A stretch of DNA of 64,000 nucleotides, from NCBI RefSeq assembly GCF_032460525.1, contig NZ_CP135963.1, positions 1,612,001 through 1,676,000 on the forward strand, written 5' to 3'. Below the pieces are notes generated by a model. It worked only from the letters and a program-made list of their open reading frames with translations, ran no database searches and was not told where the DNA came from. Each line of letters starts with the position of its first letter. Within the stretch, counting starts at the first letter, position 1. A program made the translations under genes and the position numbers. This DNA comes from Geodermatophilus sp. DSM 44513 (GTDB lineage: Bacteria > Actinomycetota > Actinomycetes > Mycobacteriales > Geodermatophilaceae). Below are positions 26,344-34,699 of the stretch, one piece after another.

Positions 26344-27044
26344 GCACGGTCGTCCTGGTGGCCGGGGCATGGCACGGCGCCTGGTGCTGGCAGCGGGTGC
26401 TGCCCGCGCTGTGGCGGGCCGGGCACACCGCCGTCCCGGTCGCGCTGACCGGGGTGGGGGAGCGGGCGCACCAGCTGACCGCGCAGGTGGGCCTGGGCAC
26501 GCACGTCGAGGACGTGGTCGCCGCGGTGCGCGCGCAGGAGTGCCGCGACGCCGTCCTCGTCGGGCACAGCTACGGTGGGCTGGTGGTCACCGGGGCGGCC
26601 GACCGGCTGGGCGCCGAGGTGGGCCGGCTGGTGTACCTCGACGCCGTCGTCCCGCTGCCCGGGCGCAGCTGGGCGCAGTGCGTCCCGGAGACGGCCCGCG
26701 CCCAGCGGGAGGCGCTGATCGAGGCCTCCGGGCACATCCCGCCGGCCCACCCCTCGGCCTACGGGCTGACCGGAGACGACGCGGCGTGGGTGGCACGGCG
26801 GCAGACCCCGCACCCGGGCGGGACGTTCACCGAGCCGCTGCACTTCGACGCCGACCGGTGGGCCGCCCGCCCGCGGACCTACGTCGACTGCACCGCGCCG
26901 GCGCTGCCGACCATCGAGCCCTCGCGCCGGCTGGTGCGCTCCCAGCCCGGGTGGGAGGTGGTCGAGCTGGTCACCGGGCACGACCCGATGGTCAGTGCGC
27001 CCGCGGAGCTCGCCGCCGTGCTGCTGGCCGCCGCCGGACCCTGA
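26340..27044 (+). CDS. Alpha/beta hydrolase (EstC/SABP2-like esterase)
   Basis: 234 residues. GAWHGAWCWQRVLPAL near residue 9 is typical of the plant-esterase-like branch, the nucleophile is Ser77 in GHSYGG, and TGHDPMVSAPAELA near the end carries the histidine. Probably an ester hydrolase of small aromatic or terpenoid esters; the substrate is inferred from family resemblance only. The GTG overlaps the DoxX stop. Confidence 0.84.
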   Translation: MSTVVLVAGAWHGAWCWQRVLPALWRAGHTAVPVALTGVGERAHQLTAQVGLGTHVEDVVAAVRAQECRDAVLVGHSYGGLVVTGAADRLGAEVGRLVYLDAVVPLPGRSWAQCVPETARAQREALIEASGHIPPAHPSAYGLTGDDAAWVARRQTPHPGGTFTEPLHFDADRWAARPRTYVDCTAPALPTIEPSRRLVRSQPGWEVVELVTGHDPMVSAPAELAAVLLAAAGP

Positions 27045-27176
27045 CGGGTGACGTCCCCCGCAGCCGCCGCGCGAGCGGGCACCACGGGTCCGTGGAGCCG
27101 CGGTCCGCCGACGGGCGCGCGGCGGTCAACCGCAGCAGCTGGCTGCTCGGGGACGGCGGCGGCGGGGGCTGAGCGG

Positions 27177-27656
27177 TCACGCCCGGCCGCGGTGCCTCCG
27201 GTGCAGCTGGTGGACCTCCTCGTCCAGCCCGGCCACCGGCCCCTCGACCGGCACGCCGGGGGCGACGTCGGGGACCGGCAGCGGGCGGACCGGCGCCGGG
27301 GGGACGCCGAGGTCGGCCAGCCAGGCCCTCAGCTGCGCCGAGGAGCTGGCGTAGACGATCCGGCCGAGGCCCACCCAGCCGTGCGCGGCCGCACACATGG
27401 GGCAGTGCTCGCCGGAGGTGTAGACGGTGGCCGCGGCCCGCTGCGGCGGCGTGAGGTGCTCCGCGGCCCACCGGGCGATGGCGAACTCCGGGTGCTGCGT
27501 CGCGTCGCCGCCGGCCACGTGGTTGTGGTCCTCGAAGCGGACCCGCCCGTCGGCGTCGACCAGCACCGACCCGAACGGCTCGTCCCCGGCGTCCAGCGCG
27601 GCGCGGGCGAGCTCGACGCAGCGGCGCAGGTGGGCGAGGTCCGTGTCGTCGACCAT
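27177..27656 (-). CDS. Cytidine/guanine-deaminase-like protein
   Basis: 159 residues. The zinc-deaminase signatures are present: His55-Pro-Glu57 in THE form QHPEFA, and Cys85-x2-Cys88 in HCPMC. Overall shape and the NHV and VYTSGEHCPMC segments resemble guanine deaminase (GuaD) and tRNA-deaminase-like proteins; HPE instead of HAE is slightly unusual. The second ATG (27654-27656) was preferred because AGAGG lies nine bases before it but touches the first ATG at 27663-27665. Confidence 0.82.
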   Translation of the reverse strand: MVDDTDLAHLRRCVELARAALDAGDEPFGSVLVDADGRVRFEDHNHVAGGDATQHPEFAIARWAAEHLTPPQRAAATVYTSGEHCPMCAAAHGWVGLGRIVYASSSAQLRAWLADLGVPPAPVRPLPVPDVAPGVPVEGPVAGLDEEVHQLHRRHRGRA

Positions 27657-27698
27657 GCCGCCCATCCTCTGCCGCGGGCGGCCGGCCCGCCGCCGGAA

Positions 27699-28118
27699 TC
27701 ACCCGCCGGGCAGCGGCACGATCGACTTGGTGATCTGCGCCCGGGCCACCAGGGTGCCGGACACCTCGGCGGTCGCGGAGAGGAAGGCCAGCCGGCGGCC
27801 GCGCCGGTCCAGCTGCCCCACGGCCTCGACCAGGCCGCCCTCGGGTGCCGCGGCCGGCAGCTGGACGGTGAGGGCGTGGGAGACGGCGTGCTCGTCGGGC
27901 TGCAGCGCGGGGAGCAGCGCCAGGTAGGCGGCCAGCTCGAGCACGGCGGTGAGCGCCGCGGCGTGCGCGCCGCCCGCCCCGTTGCCGGCCAGGCCGGCCA
28001 CCGTCACCCGGACGCCCGCGCTCGGGTCGGCCGGGTCGCGCAGCTCGGCGCCCAGCGCCGCGGCCAGCGGGACGGCCAGCGCCAGCCGGCTGCGCGCCAC
28101 GGTCTCCTCCGGGCTCAC
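27699..28118 (-). CDS. Hotdog-fold thioesterase-like protein (DUF4442/PaaI type)
   Basis: 139 residues. The segment GNGAGGAHAAALTAVLELA corresponds to the hotdog helix where PaaI-type thioesterases keep their acidic catalytic residue. Acyl-CoA hydrolysis is a family-level guess. The GTG at 28116-28118 has GAGGAGG about five bases upstream. It lies 42 bp after the stop side of the deaminase start and is transcribed in the same direction. Confidence 0.7.
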   Translation of the reverse strand: MSPEETVARSRLALAVPLAAALGAELRDPADPSAGVRVTVAGLAGNGAGGAHAAALTAVLELAAYLALLPALQPDEHAVSHALTVQLPAAAPEGGLVEAVGQLDRRGRRLAFLSATAEVSGTLVARAQITKSIVPLPGG

Positions 28119-28229
28119 CGTGCCTCCTCGGGTCGCCGTCCCCGCACCTGCGGGGGTGCGGTCATCCTGGCGGACCCGGGTGGCGTGCGCGCTTCTCGCC
28201 CGTCGTCCCCCGGGAGCAGACTGCCCGCC

Positions 28230-28950
28230 ATGCCCCCTCTGCCCATGCCCGACGACTGGCAGCGCGCGCTGGTCGTGGCCGCCCACCCCGACGACATCGA
28301 GTACGGCCTGGCCGCGGCCGTCGCGGTGTGGACCGCGGCCGGCAAGGAGGTGCACTACCTGCTGGCCACCCGTGGCGAGGCCGGGATGGCCGGCGTCCCC
28401 CCGGCGGAGGCCGGCCCGCTGCGCGAGGAGGAAGAGCGGCGGTCGGCCGCCGTCGTCGGGGTCAGCGAGGTGGAGTTCCTCGACCACCGGGACGGCGTCC
28501 TGGTGGCCGGGCCGGAGCTGCGGCGGGACCTGGCCGCGGCGATCCGGCGGCACCGCCCGGAGATGGTCGTCACCGGGTACTTCGGCCCGACCTGGACGCC
28601 GCCGGGGGTGTCGCCGGCGTACGTGAACTCCGCCGACCACCGGGCGCTCGGGCAGAGCGTGGTCGACGCCGTCGCCGACGCCGGCAACGAGTGGATCTTC
28701 CCCGAGCTCTCCGAGCCGCGGTGGGGCGGTGTGCAGTACATCGCGGGTGGGGGAGATGACCGACCCGCCACACCAGGTGGACGTCGCCGAGGCGGTCGAG
28801 CTCGCGGTCGCGTCGCTGTCCGAGCACCGCCGCTATCTCGAGCTGCTGTCCGATGCCCCGGTGGAGGAGCAGGCGCAGCAGGTCGTCGACGTGTCCACCC
28901 TCACCGACGACGGCGCCCGGCGGGTCGGCTTCCGCCTCTACTGGGGCTGA
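28230..28950 (+). pseudogene. PIG-L-family deacetylase gene broken by a +1 frameshift
   Basis: The N-terminal 170 residues are a typical PIG-L/LmbE N-acetylglucosaminyl deacetylase: AHPDD at about residues 18-22 and DHRALGQ with the second metal His. After GGVQYIA (about 28745) the frame must move by one base, at a run GCGGGTGGGG, to continue into VDVAEAVELAVASLSEHRRY and end at 28950. One extra G explains it. Either the gene is truly broken or the base is a sequencing error. ATG at 28230 with CAGACT seven bases upstream, another leaderless-type start. Confidence 0.78.
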
Positions 28951-28972
28951 CCGGGCACGGGATCGTGCTGCG

Positions 28973-29863
28973 GTGAGGTACCTCGACGCGGACGCCGTCG
29001 CCGCGCTCGGCCCGGCCGGGGCGGTCCGGGCGATCAGCGACGCGCTGCGCGGCGGACTCGACCCGGCCGCGGACCCGCCCCGGGTCCGGGTCGACCTGTC
29101 GGGCGGGCAGTTCCTGCTCATGCCCGCGGAGACCCCGGCCGGGGCGGGGGTCAAGGTGGCGACCGTGGCGCCGGGCAACCCGGCCCGCGGCCTGCCGCGC
29201 ATACAGGCCGCCTACCTGCTGTTCGACCGGGGGACGCTGGCGCTGCGCGCCGTCCTGGACGGCACGGCGCTGACCGCGCTGCGCACGCCGGCGGTGTCGG
29301 TGGCCGCCGTGCTGGCCCGGCTGCCGGAGCGCCCGCTGCGGGTCGCGGTGGTGGGAGCCGGCCCGCAGGCCACGGGCCACGTGGCCACGCTGGCCGCCGT
29401 CCGCCCGCTGGCGCGGGCGACCCACCTGGTCCGGGACCCGTCCCGCACGCCGCTGGACGCCGTCCGGCTGGGCTCCGCGCCGGCCGACGACGCGCTGCGG
29501 ACGGCGGACGTCGTCGTCTGCGCCACCTCGGCGCGGACCCCGCTGTTCGACTCCACCCTGCTGCGCGACGACGCCGTGGTGGTCGCGGTCGGCTCGCACG
29601 AGCCCGACGCCCGGGAGCTGGACGCGGCGCTGCTCGGGCGGGCCTCCGTGGTCGTCGAGGACGTCGCCACCGCGCTGCGCGAGGCCGGTGACGTGGTGCT
29701 GGCCATCGCCGAGGGCGCGCTGACCGGCGACGACCTCGTGCCCGTGCGCGACGTGGTCACCGGGGCGGTCGCGCTGCCCACCGACCGCCCGGTGGTCGTG
29801 AAGAGCGTCGGGATGTCCTGGGAGGACCTGGTCGTCGCCGAGGCGGTCCTCGCCGCGCACTAG
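28973..29863 (+). CDS. Ornithine cyclodeaminase / mu-crystallin family protein
   Basis: 296 residues. The NAD-binding motif VAVVGAGPQATGHV lies near residue 123, after the N-terminal substrate domain with GVKVATVAPGN. The family includes ornithine cyclodeaminase, alanine dehydrogenase and ketimine reductases, so the precise reaction is open. The GTG at 28973 was chosen as the first in-frame start after the PIG-L remnant. Its TAG stop is also the beginning of the probable -10 box (TAGGAT, 29861-29866) of the RNase P RNA gene. Confidence 0.83.
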   Translation: MRYLDADAVAALGPAGAVRAISDALRGGLDPAADPPRVRVDLSGGQFLLMPAETPAGAGVKVATVAPGNPARGLPRIQAAYLLFDRGTLALRAVLDGTALTALRTPAVSVAAVLARLPERPLRVAVVGAGPQATGHVATLAAVRPLARATHLVRDPSRTPLDAVRLGSAPADDALRTADVVVCATSARTPLFDSTLLRDDAVVVAVGSHEPDARELDAALLGRASVVVEDVATALREAGDVVLAIAEGALTGDDLVPVRDVVTGAVALPTDRPVVVKSVGMSWEDLVVAEAVLAAH

Positions 29864-29866
29864 GAT
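29861..29866 (+). promoter_or_regulatory. Probable -10 box of rnpB
   Basis: TAGGAT overlaps the stop codon of the cyclodeaminase gene and lies about 9 bp before the predicted RNA 5' end. No good -35 was recognised. Confidence 0.5.
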
Positions 29867-29875
29867 GGCCGGTAC

Positions 29876-30310
29876 GACGGACGAGTCGGCTGGGCGGTCG
29901 CGTCGGCAGGGGAGACCCCGCCGCCGAGGAACGTCCGGGCTCCACAGGGCAGGGTGGTCGCTAACGGCGACCCGGGGTGACCCGCGGGACAGTGCCACAG
30001 AGAACAGACCGCCAGTGCGTGCACTGGTAAGGGTGCAGCGCTGGTAAGGGTGAAAGGGCGGTGTAAGAGACCACCGCACACCGGGTGACCGGTGTGGCTC
30101 GGTAAACCCCACCCGGAGCAAGGTCGAGAGGGACGGCGGGCTGGGCGACCAGGCCGCCGTCCTGCGCAGGCGTTTGAGGGCTGCCCGCCCGAGCCTGCGG
30201 GTGGACCGCTGGAGCCGGTCGGCAACGGCAGGCCTAGATGGATGACCGCCCACCGGGATGCCGCGAGGCGCCCGGGGACAGAACCCGGCGTACAGGCCGA
30301 CTCGTCCGTC
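29876..30310 (+). ncRNA. rnpB: RNase P RNA, bacterial type A
   Basis: About 435 nt. The P4 strand GAGGAACGTCCGGGCTCC begins near 29927, ACAGAGAACAGACC near 29998, GGTAAGGGTGAAA near 30043, and AAACCCCACCCGGAGCAAGG near 30104. The two ends pair as P1: GGACGAGTCGG at the 5' end with CCGACTCGTCC at the 3' end (about 30296-30307). It is the catalytic RNA that matures tRNA 5' ends. The exact ends are estimated from P1. A 12-nt word is duplicated inside (30024-30035 and 30041-30052). Confidence 0.95.
30024..30052 (+). repeat. Short direct repeat inside rnpB
   Basis: CTGGTAAGGGTG occurs at 30024-30035 and again at 30041-30052, a 17-nt period, next to a perfect small hairpin CCAGTGC/GCACTGG. The conserved core normally contains this word once. 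Confidence 0.7.
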
Positions 30311-30390
30311 GCCCGCCGCTGACCTGCCGGGACTGCGGCCGCCGGCGTCCGCCCCTGTGGGAAGGGCGCCCGCCGTGTCACGCTGGCTGC

Positions 30391-31206
30391 ATGGGCACAG
30401 CACCACCCGGGCCGCCCGAGTCCCGAGGGCGACCCTCCGCCCGTGCGGGCGGAGGCGCGCACCACGACGACCTGTCACAGCGGCTGGCCGACCTGGCGCG
30501 CCGGATGCAGCACCAGGTGGACACCCCGGCGGTGCTCGAACTCATCGTCGCCTCGATCGCGGGGACAGTGCCGGGCGCGGAGGAGGCGACGATCAGCCTG
30601 GTGACGGGCCGCCGGCGGGTGGTGTCGGCGGCGGCCACCGACGACCTGGCGCGGCGGTTCGACGACCTGCAGCAGGAGACCCGGCAGGGGCCGTGCATGG
30701 ACTCCATGTACGAGCGGGAGACCGTCCGGGTGGACGACCTGGCAACCGACCAGCGCTGGCCGGCCCTCGGCCGCGCGGCCGCCGACGCAGGACTGCGCAG
30801 CGCGCTGTGCATCCAGCTGTTCGTGCAGGGGGAGGACCTGGGTGCGATGAACATGCTGGCCCGGACCCCGCAGGCGTTCAGCGACGAGTCCGAACGCGTC
30901 GGGCTGCTGTTCGCCAGCCACGCGGCCATCGCGCTGGCCCAGGCGCAGAAGATCAACCACCTGGAGCTGGGCATGGCCAGCCGGGACCTGATCGGTCAGG
31001 CCAAGGGCGTGCTCATGGAACGGTACAAGATCACTTCGGAGCAGGCATTCGCACTGCTCGCGAAGGCCAGTCAGGACGCCAACCGCAAACTGGTCGAGGT
31101 CGCCGACCACCTCACCCGGACCGGCGTCCTCGGCACCGAGGGCCCGACCGGGGCAGCCGTCGATCGTCATCCGGCCCGTCGAGGCGACCGCCCGGCCGGG
31201 CCCTGA
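30391..31206 (+). CDS. GAF-ANTAR domain regulator
   Basis: 271 residues. Residues 45-190 form a GAF sensor domain (GPCMDSMYERETVRVDDL, MNMLARTPQAF). Residues 195-245 form an ANTAR RNA-binding domain (DLIGQAKGVLMERYKITSEQ). ANTAR proteins bind paired hexaloop RNA hairpins and control transcription termination. The ATG at 30391 has CACGCT at 30379-30384 six bases upstream and no ribosome site. Longer starts are excluded because they would overlap rnpB. First gene of a signalling cluster reaching to 34.6 kb. Confidence 0.88.
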   Translation: MGTAPPGPPESRGRPSARAGGGAHHDDLSQRLADLARRMQHQVDTPAVLELIVASIAGTVPGAEEATISLVTGRRRVVSAAATDDLARRFDDLQQETRQGPCMDSMYERETVRVDDLATDQRWPALGRAAADAGLRSALCIQLFVQGEDLGAMNMLARTPQAFSDESERVGLLFASHAAIALAQAQKINHLELGMASRDLIGQAKGVLMERYKITSEQAFALLAKASQDANRKLVEVADHLTRTGVLGTEGPTGAAVDRHPARRGDRPAGP

Positions 31207-31620
31207 TCCGGATCTGCGACACCGACGGGTCGTCGGTTCCGATCGGGAACGGGTCCACCTGGCGCGGCAGGGTGACGGCGACCCTGCTGAGGTCCCCTGC
31301 GCTGACCTGCGAGAGGGCCGGCGGCGACGGGCGGTGGAACGCCGTCCCGCTCGCCGGCGCGGCGTACACCCGGGCGGTGGAGGCGGGCCGACGTCTGGTG
31401 GATGCTGAGAGTCCCGCGCGGTGATCGACGAGGCCACGGGCATCCTCGTGCACGCCGCGTGCAGCCGTCCCACCGACGAGCCCGCAGGACCGGCCGGCTG
31501 GCCGACGGACCTGGTGCTGAGTTAGCGTGACGGCGGTCGAACACCCGGCCTGACGTGCGCGAAGTTGGGGCCGGGTGTGGGACGGGCCGCCGCGGAGCGC
31601 CTCTGGGTCGAGGACGTGCG
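31207..31620. other. 414-bp region with an ANTAR-like relic
   Basis: No intact gene. In one plus frame, from 31409 after a stop, the peptide ESRAVIDEATGILVHAA matches the first helix of an ANTAR domain and runs to a stop at 31523-31525. The rest (31207-31405) shows no recognisable protein. It looks like the eroded end of a third GAF-ANTAR gene, but could be chance. Confidence 0.45.
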
Positions 31621-32133
31621 ATGCCGGCCATGACGACCTGCCCGATCACCACCGAGCCGGCTGCGGCGGGCGGTCTGCTGCTGGCCGTGGACCTGGCCGC
31701 CGGGCGGGTGGTGCTCACCGGCGAGCTGGATCGCGCCACCTGCGGGCAGCTGACCGCGGCGTGCCAGGTGCTGGCCGCCGAGTGCCCGCCGGTCTGGGTA
31801 CTGGACGTGGCGGCGCTGGACTTCTGCGACGCGGCGGGGCTGCGTGCCCTGGCTGCAGCCCGACGCGCCACGGAGGACGCCGGCGCGGTCGCGCTCATCG
31901 TCGGCGCGCGCCAGGTCCTGCGCCGGCTGCTGCCGCTGGCCGGTCTCGACGACCTGCTCGCGCCGATCGCGCGGACGCTGCCACCGCCGGCCCCCCGACA
32001 CACCGCCTCCTCGTCCGGTGTCCCGGTGGCGACGGCCACCGGCACCCCGCCCGCCGCGGCGGCGCGGGGCGGCGGTACCCGGGCACGGGCGGGATGGGTG
32101 CGCCCGGGCGCAGACGACAGGGTCGTGCGATGA
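31621..32133 (+). CDS. STAS-domain protein without the usual phospho-serine
   Basis: 170 residues; about residues 18-115 form a STAS (anti-sigma-factor antagonist) domain with VVLTGELDRAT and LDVAALDFCDAAGLRAL. SpoIIAA-type antagonists have DSSGL here, and the second Ser is phosphorylated by the anti-sigma kinase. This protein has DAAGL, so it cannot be regulated that way. The last 55 residues are a Pro/Ala/Gly/Arg-rich tail. The ATG at 31621 was used (31630 also possible). Its stop overlaps the next gene as ATGA, so it is coupled to the second GAF-ANTAR protein. Confidence 0.82.
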   Translation: MPAMTTCPITTEPAAAGGLLLAVDLAAGRVVLTGELDRATCGQLTAACQVLAAECPPVWVLDVAALDFCDAAGLRALAAARRATEDAGAVALIVGARQVLRRLLPLAGLDDLLAPIARTLPPPAPRHTASSSGVPVATATGTPPAAAARGGGTRARAGWVRPGADDRVVR

Positions 32134-32894
32134 CGCAGGGCGACCCCAACCCCGGCACGGGTCCGATGGACCCGGCCGCGTCTGAGCAGCTGGCGGCCAC
32201 GTTGGTGCAGATGGCCGGGCTGGTGCTCTCCCAGGAGACGGTCCGCTCGGCGGTGGAGCTGGTGACCGCGCTGGCCTCGGCCACCGCGCCGGGCAGCGCA
32301 GGCGCGGCGGTCACCCTCGTCGACGAACACGGCACCCGGACGATGGCGGCGACCACCGAGCTGGCTGCGCGGGCAGACGCGCTGCAGTACTCCCTGGACG
32401 AGGGGCCGTGCCTGACCGCGGCGCGCACCGGGCGGATCGTGCGCGTCGACGACGCCGTCGGCGACCGCCGCTGGCCGGCGTGGAACGAGGCGGTCACGCA
32501 CCTGGGCATCCGGTCGACGCTGAGCGCGCCACTGGTGTCCGCCACCGCGACCATCGGCGCGATCAAGCTGTACGCGCTGCAGCCGGCCCGGTTCGACGAG
32601 CACGCCGAGCAGGTCATGGTGCTCTTCGCCCGGCAGGCGGCGATCCTGCTCGCCGCCACCCAGGACCTGACCAGCGCCCGGGCGCTCAGCCGCCGACTGG
32701 CCGACGCGCTCACCGACCGGGACGTGATCGGCCAGGCCACCGGGGTGCTGCAGGCGCGCGGCCTGCCGGACCGCGAGGCCGCCTTCGCCCGGCTCGCCGC
32801 CGCGGCCGAGCGCTCCGGCCGCCCGGTGCGGGAGGTGGCCCTCGAGCTGCTGACCACGGTCACCGCCGGCGACGCCGACTCCGCACCGGCCTGA
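32130..32894 (+). CDS. Second GAF-ANTAR domain regulator
   Basis: 254 residues. GAF domain at about 25-180 (SLDEGPCLTAARTGRIVRVD, AIKLYALQPARFDEHA). The ANTAR domain at about 195-245 carries DVIGQATGVLQARGLPDREA. It resembles the first GAF-ANTAR protein in layout but only moderately in sequence, so they are old paralogs rather than a recent duplication. The ATG overlaps the STAS stop. A role in signal-dependent anti-termination is expected from the family; the RNA targets are unknown. Confidence 0.87.
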   Translation: MTQGDPNPGTGPMDPAASEQLAATLVQMAGLVLSQETVRSAVELVTALASATAPGSAGAAVTLVDEHGTRTMAATTELAARADALQYSLDEGPCLTAARTGRIVRVDDAVGDRRWPAWNEAVTHLGIRSTLSAPLVSATATIGAIKLYALQPARFDEHAEQVMVLFARQAAILLAATQDLTSARALSRRLADALTDRDVIGQATGVLQARGLPDREAAFARLAAAAERSGRPVREVALELLTTVTAGDADSAPA

Positions 32895-32911
32895 CCGGGC
32901 AGCAGACGGAG

Positions 32912-33304
32912 ATGACACCCGAGCACCGGCACGAGCGGATCGAGGCGGCGCGGGTGCGGGCAGAGCTGACCGTCTCCGAGCTGTGGCTGCGCTACCTCAG
33001 CCTCGGTGGCAACGGCGACCTGTTCGACCTCGACGGCTACCTCAACGGGCTGCTGCCGCTGACCTCCCTCAACCAGAACGTGCTGGCCGTCGCGGTCAAC
33101 GAGGGACTGGACGAGGTCTACCGCGCCGCGCGCGTCCCGCTGTCCACCCCCGCCCCCGACGGGGCGCTCCACGATGCCATCGCCGCGCTGCTCGACTCGG
33201 CCGCCACCTGCCGGAGCGAGCAGCGGCCGAACCCGCACGACACCACGCGCCCACCCGATCCGCCGACCGCGCCCCCGGCGAGCCACACGCCAGCCGATGA
33301 GTGA
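32912..33304 (+). CDS. Small protein of GAF-ANTAR clusters, unknown function
   Basis: 130 residues. The first 75 (ARVRAELTVSELWLRYLSL, NQNVLAVAVNEGLDEV) form a compact helical domain that I recall beside ANTAR and STAS genes in related actinobacteria. The last 45 residues are Pro/Thr-rich and look disordered. No catalytic motif. The ATG at 32912 has ACGGAG just upstream. It lies 17 bp after the second GAF-ANTAR gene and may be co-transcribed. Confidence 0.7.
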   Translation: MTPEHRHERIEAARVRAELTVSELWLRYLSLGGNGDLFDLDGYLNGLLPLTSLNQNVLAVAVNEGLDEVYRAARVPLSTPAPDGALHDAIAALLDSAATCRSEQRPNPHDTTRPPDPPTAPPASHTPADE

Positions 33305-33390
33305 GGCCCCGCGAGGTGCGGCCGCGTCCACCGCACGTTCCCGCGTCTCGGGGGTGACCGCCGGCGCTGCGCCACGTCATCCGGATGCGG

Positions 33391-34638
33391 TCAGGCGCTC
33401 GGCGAGGCGCGGTGCGGGTCGGCCCCCTGCTCGGTGTCGCGGGCGCGGGGCGGCCCGCCGTACCAGTCCAGGCAGACCATCGTCGCGTCGTCACGGAGGT
33501 CCCCGCCGGTGGCCTGGAGCACCGCGGCGCCCAGGGCGAGCACGACCTCGCGCGGGTGCAGGTCCGCGGTCTGGGCCAGTGCCCCGGCCACGTCCAACGA
33601 CGCCGCGTTGCGCTCCAGCATGCCGTCGGTGAGGAAGACGATCCGGTCGCCGGCCTCGAGCGGGAGGGGTTGCACCTGGAAGGTCTTGCCCGGAAGCACG
33701 CCGAACGGCGGCTCGACGCCCAGCCGGATCTCCTCCACGACGCCTGCACGCAGCCGCAGGGGCAGGGTGTGCCCGGCGTTGACGACCTCTGCCGTGCCGG
33801 TGCGCAGGTCGACGCGGACGAGCTGGCCGGTGACGAACTGTCCGGGTGCCGCGTGCTCGGCGAGGGCGTCGTTGGCGTAGGCGGCCTGCGCGGCGAGGTC
33901 CAGTCCCCTGCGGCGTCCGTTGCGCAGGCTGCCGACCAGCAGGCTGGCGAGCAGCGAGGCGGCGACCTGGTGGCCGACCGCGTCGGTGACCGACACGTGC
34001 AGGACGTCCCGGTCGAGGGCGTAGTCGAAGGTGTCACCCCCCACCTCGGCGGCCGGTTCCAGCCAGCCGGCGAGGGTGAACTGCCCGGCCTCGCAGGTGA
34101 AGGCGGTCGGCAGCAGCCGGCGCTGGATCTCCGCGGCCAGGGTGAACGAGGTGGTGCGCATGCCCCACTCGTAGACGTCGGTGTGCCGGCGGGCGGCGAC
34201 GAGGACGTAGGCCAGCGCGTGCGCAGCGGTCTCGATGACGCCGACGTCGCGAGGGGTGGGGAGGCCGGGCAGGACCAGTTCGAGCAGGCCGATGGCGTCT
34301 CCACGGTCGGTCACCGGGACGATCACCCGAGCGCCGGCGTCGATCTGCTGGACGTCGGCCTGCTGCGTGCGCAGGACACGGCCGTACACCGTGCCGGTCA
34401 GCGGCACCGTCTCGGCCTGCTCGGCCCCTCGGCTGCGGGCGCCCTCGACGCGGGCGGTGGACGTCAACCGGACGACGGCCCGGCCGCTGAAGTCGGTGAT
34501 CAGGAAGTGCAGTTCGCGGGCGCCGACCATCTCGGCGAGCCTGGCCGCCACCACCGGGACCGAGTCCGTCGGTGGTGCCGCCTCGACCTCGTCGAGGAGT
34601 TGGCCGACGTCGATCCCGCCGACCTCCCCACTCCGCAC
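33391..34638 (-). CDS. PP2C/SpoIIE-type serine phosphatase with GAF domain (RsbU-like)
   Basis: 415 residues. The N-terminal 190 residues form a GAF-like sensor. AEIQRRLLP at about 175-190 opens the SpoIIE phosphatase domain, with the metal sites in EVGGDTFDY, FLTDGMLE and DDATMV. Such phosphatases dephosphorylate STAS antagonists and so release sigma factors. Here the neighbouring STAS protein lacks the phospho-serine, so the target must be elsewhere or the pathway is altered. The GTG at 34636-34638 was chosen, with AGGG eight bases upstream. Confidence 0.85.
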   Translation of the reverse strand: MRSGEVGGIDVGQLLDEVEAAPPTDSVPVVAARLAEMVGARELHFLITDFSGRAVVRLTSTARVEGARSRGAEQAETVPLTGTVYGRVLRTQQADVQQIDAGARVIVPVTDRGDAIGLLELVLPGLPTPRDVGVIETAAHALAYVLVAARRHTDVYEWGMRTTSFTLAAEIQRRLLPTAFTCEAGQFTLAGWLEPAAEVGGDTFDYALDRDVLHVSVTDAVGHQVAASLLASLLVGSLRNGRRRGLDLAAQAAYANDALAEHAAPGQFVTGQLVRVDLRTGTAEVVNAGHTLPLRLRAGVVEEIRLGVEPPFGVLPGKTFQVQPLPLEAGDRIVFLTDGMLERNAASLDVAGALAQTADLHPREVVLALGAAVLQATGGDLRDDATMVCLDWYGGPPRARDTEQGADPHRASPSA

Positions 34639-34699
34639 GGCACAGACCCTAACGAGGGCCGGCCACCGGCCGCCTCCGCGTGCTCGGCGGCCGGGACAC

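Noticed and set aside
27045..27176. Sequence resembling the hairpin repeat after the esterase gene
   Set aside because: Shares CCGCCGCGCGAGCGGGC-like words but lacks paired outer arms and the conserved core.
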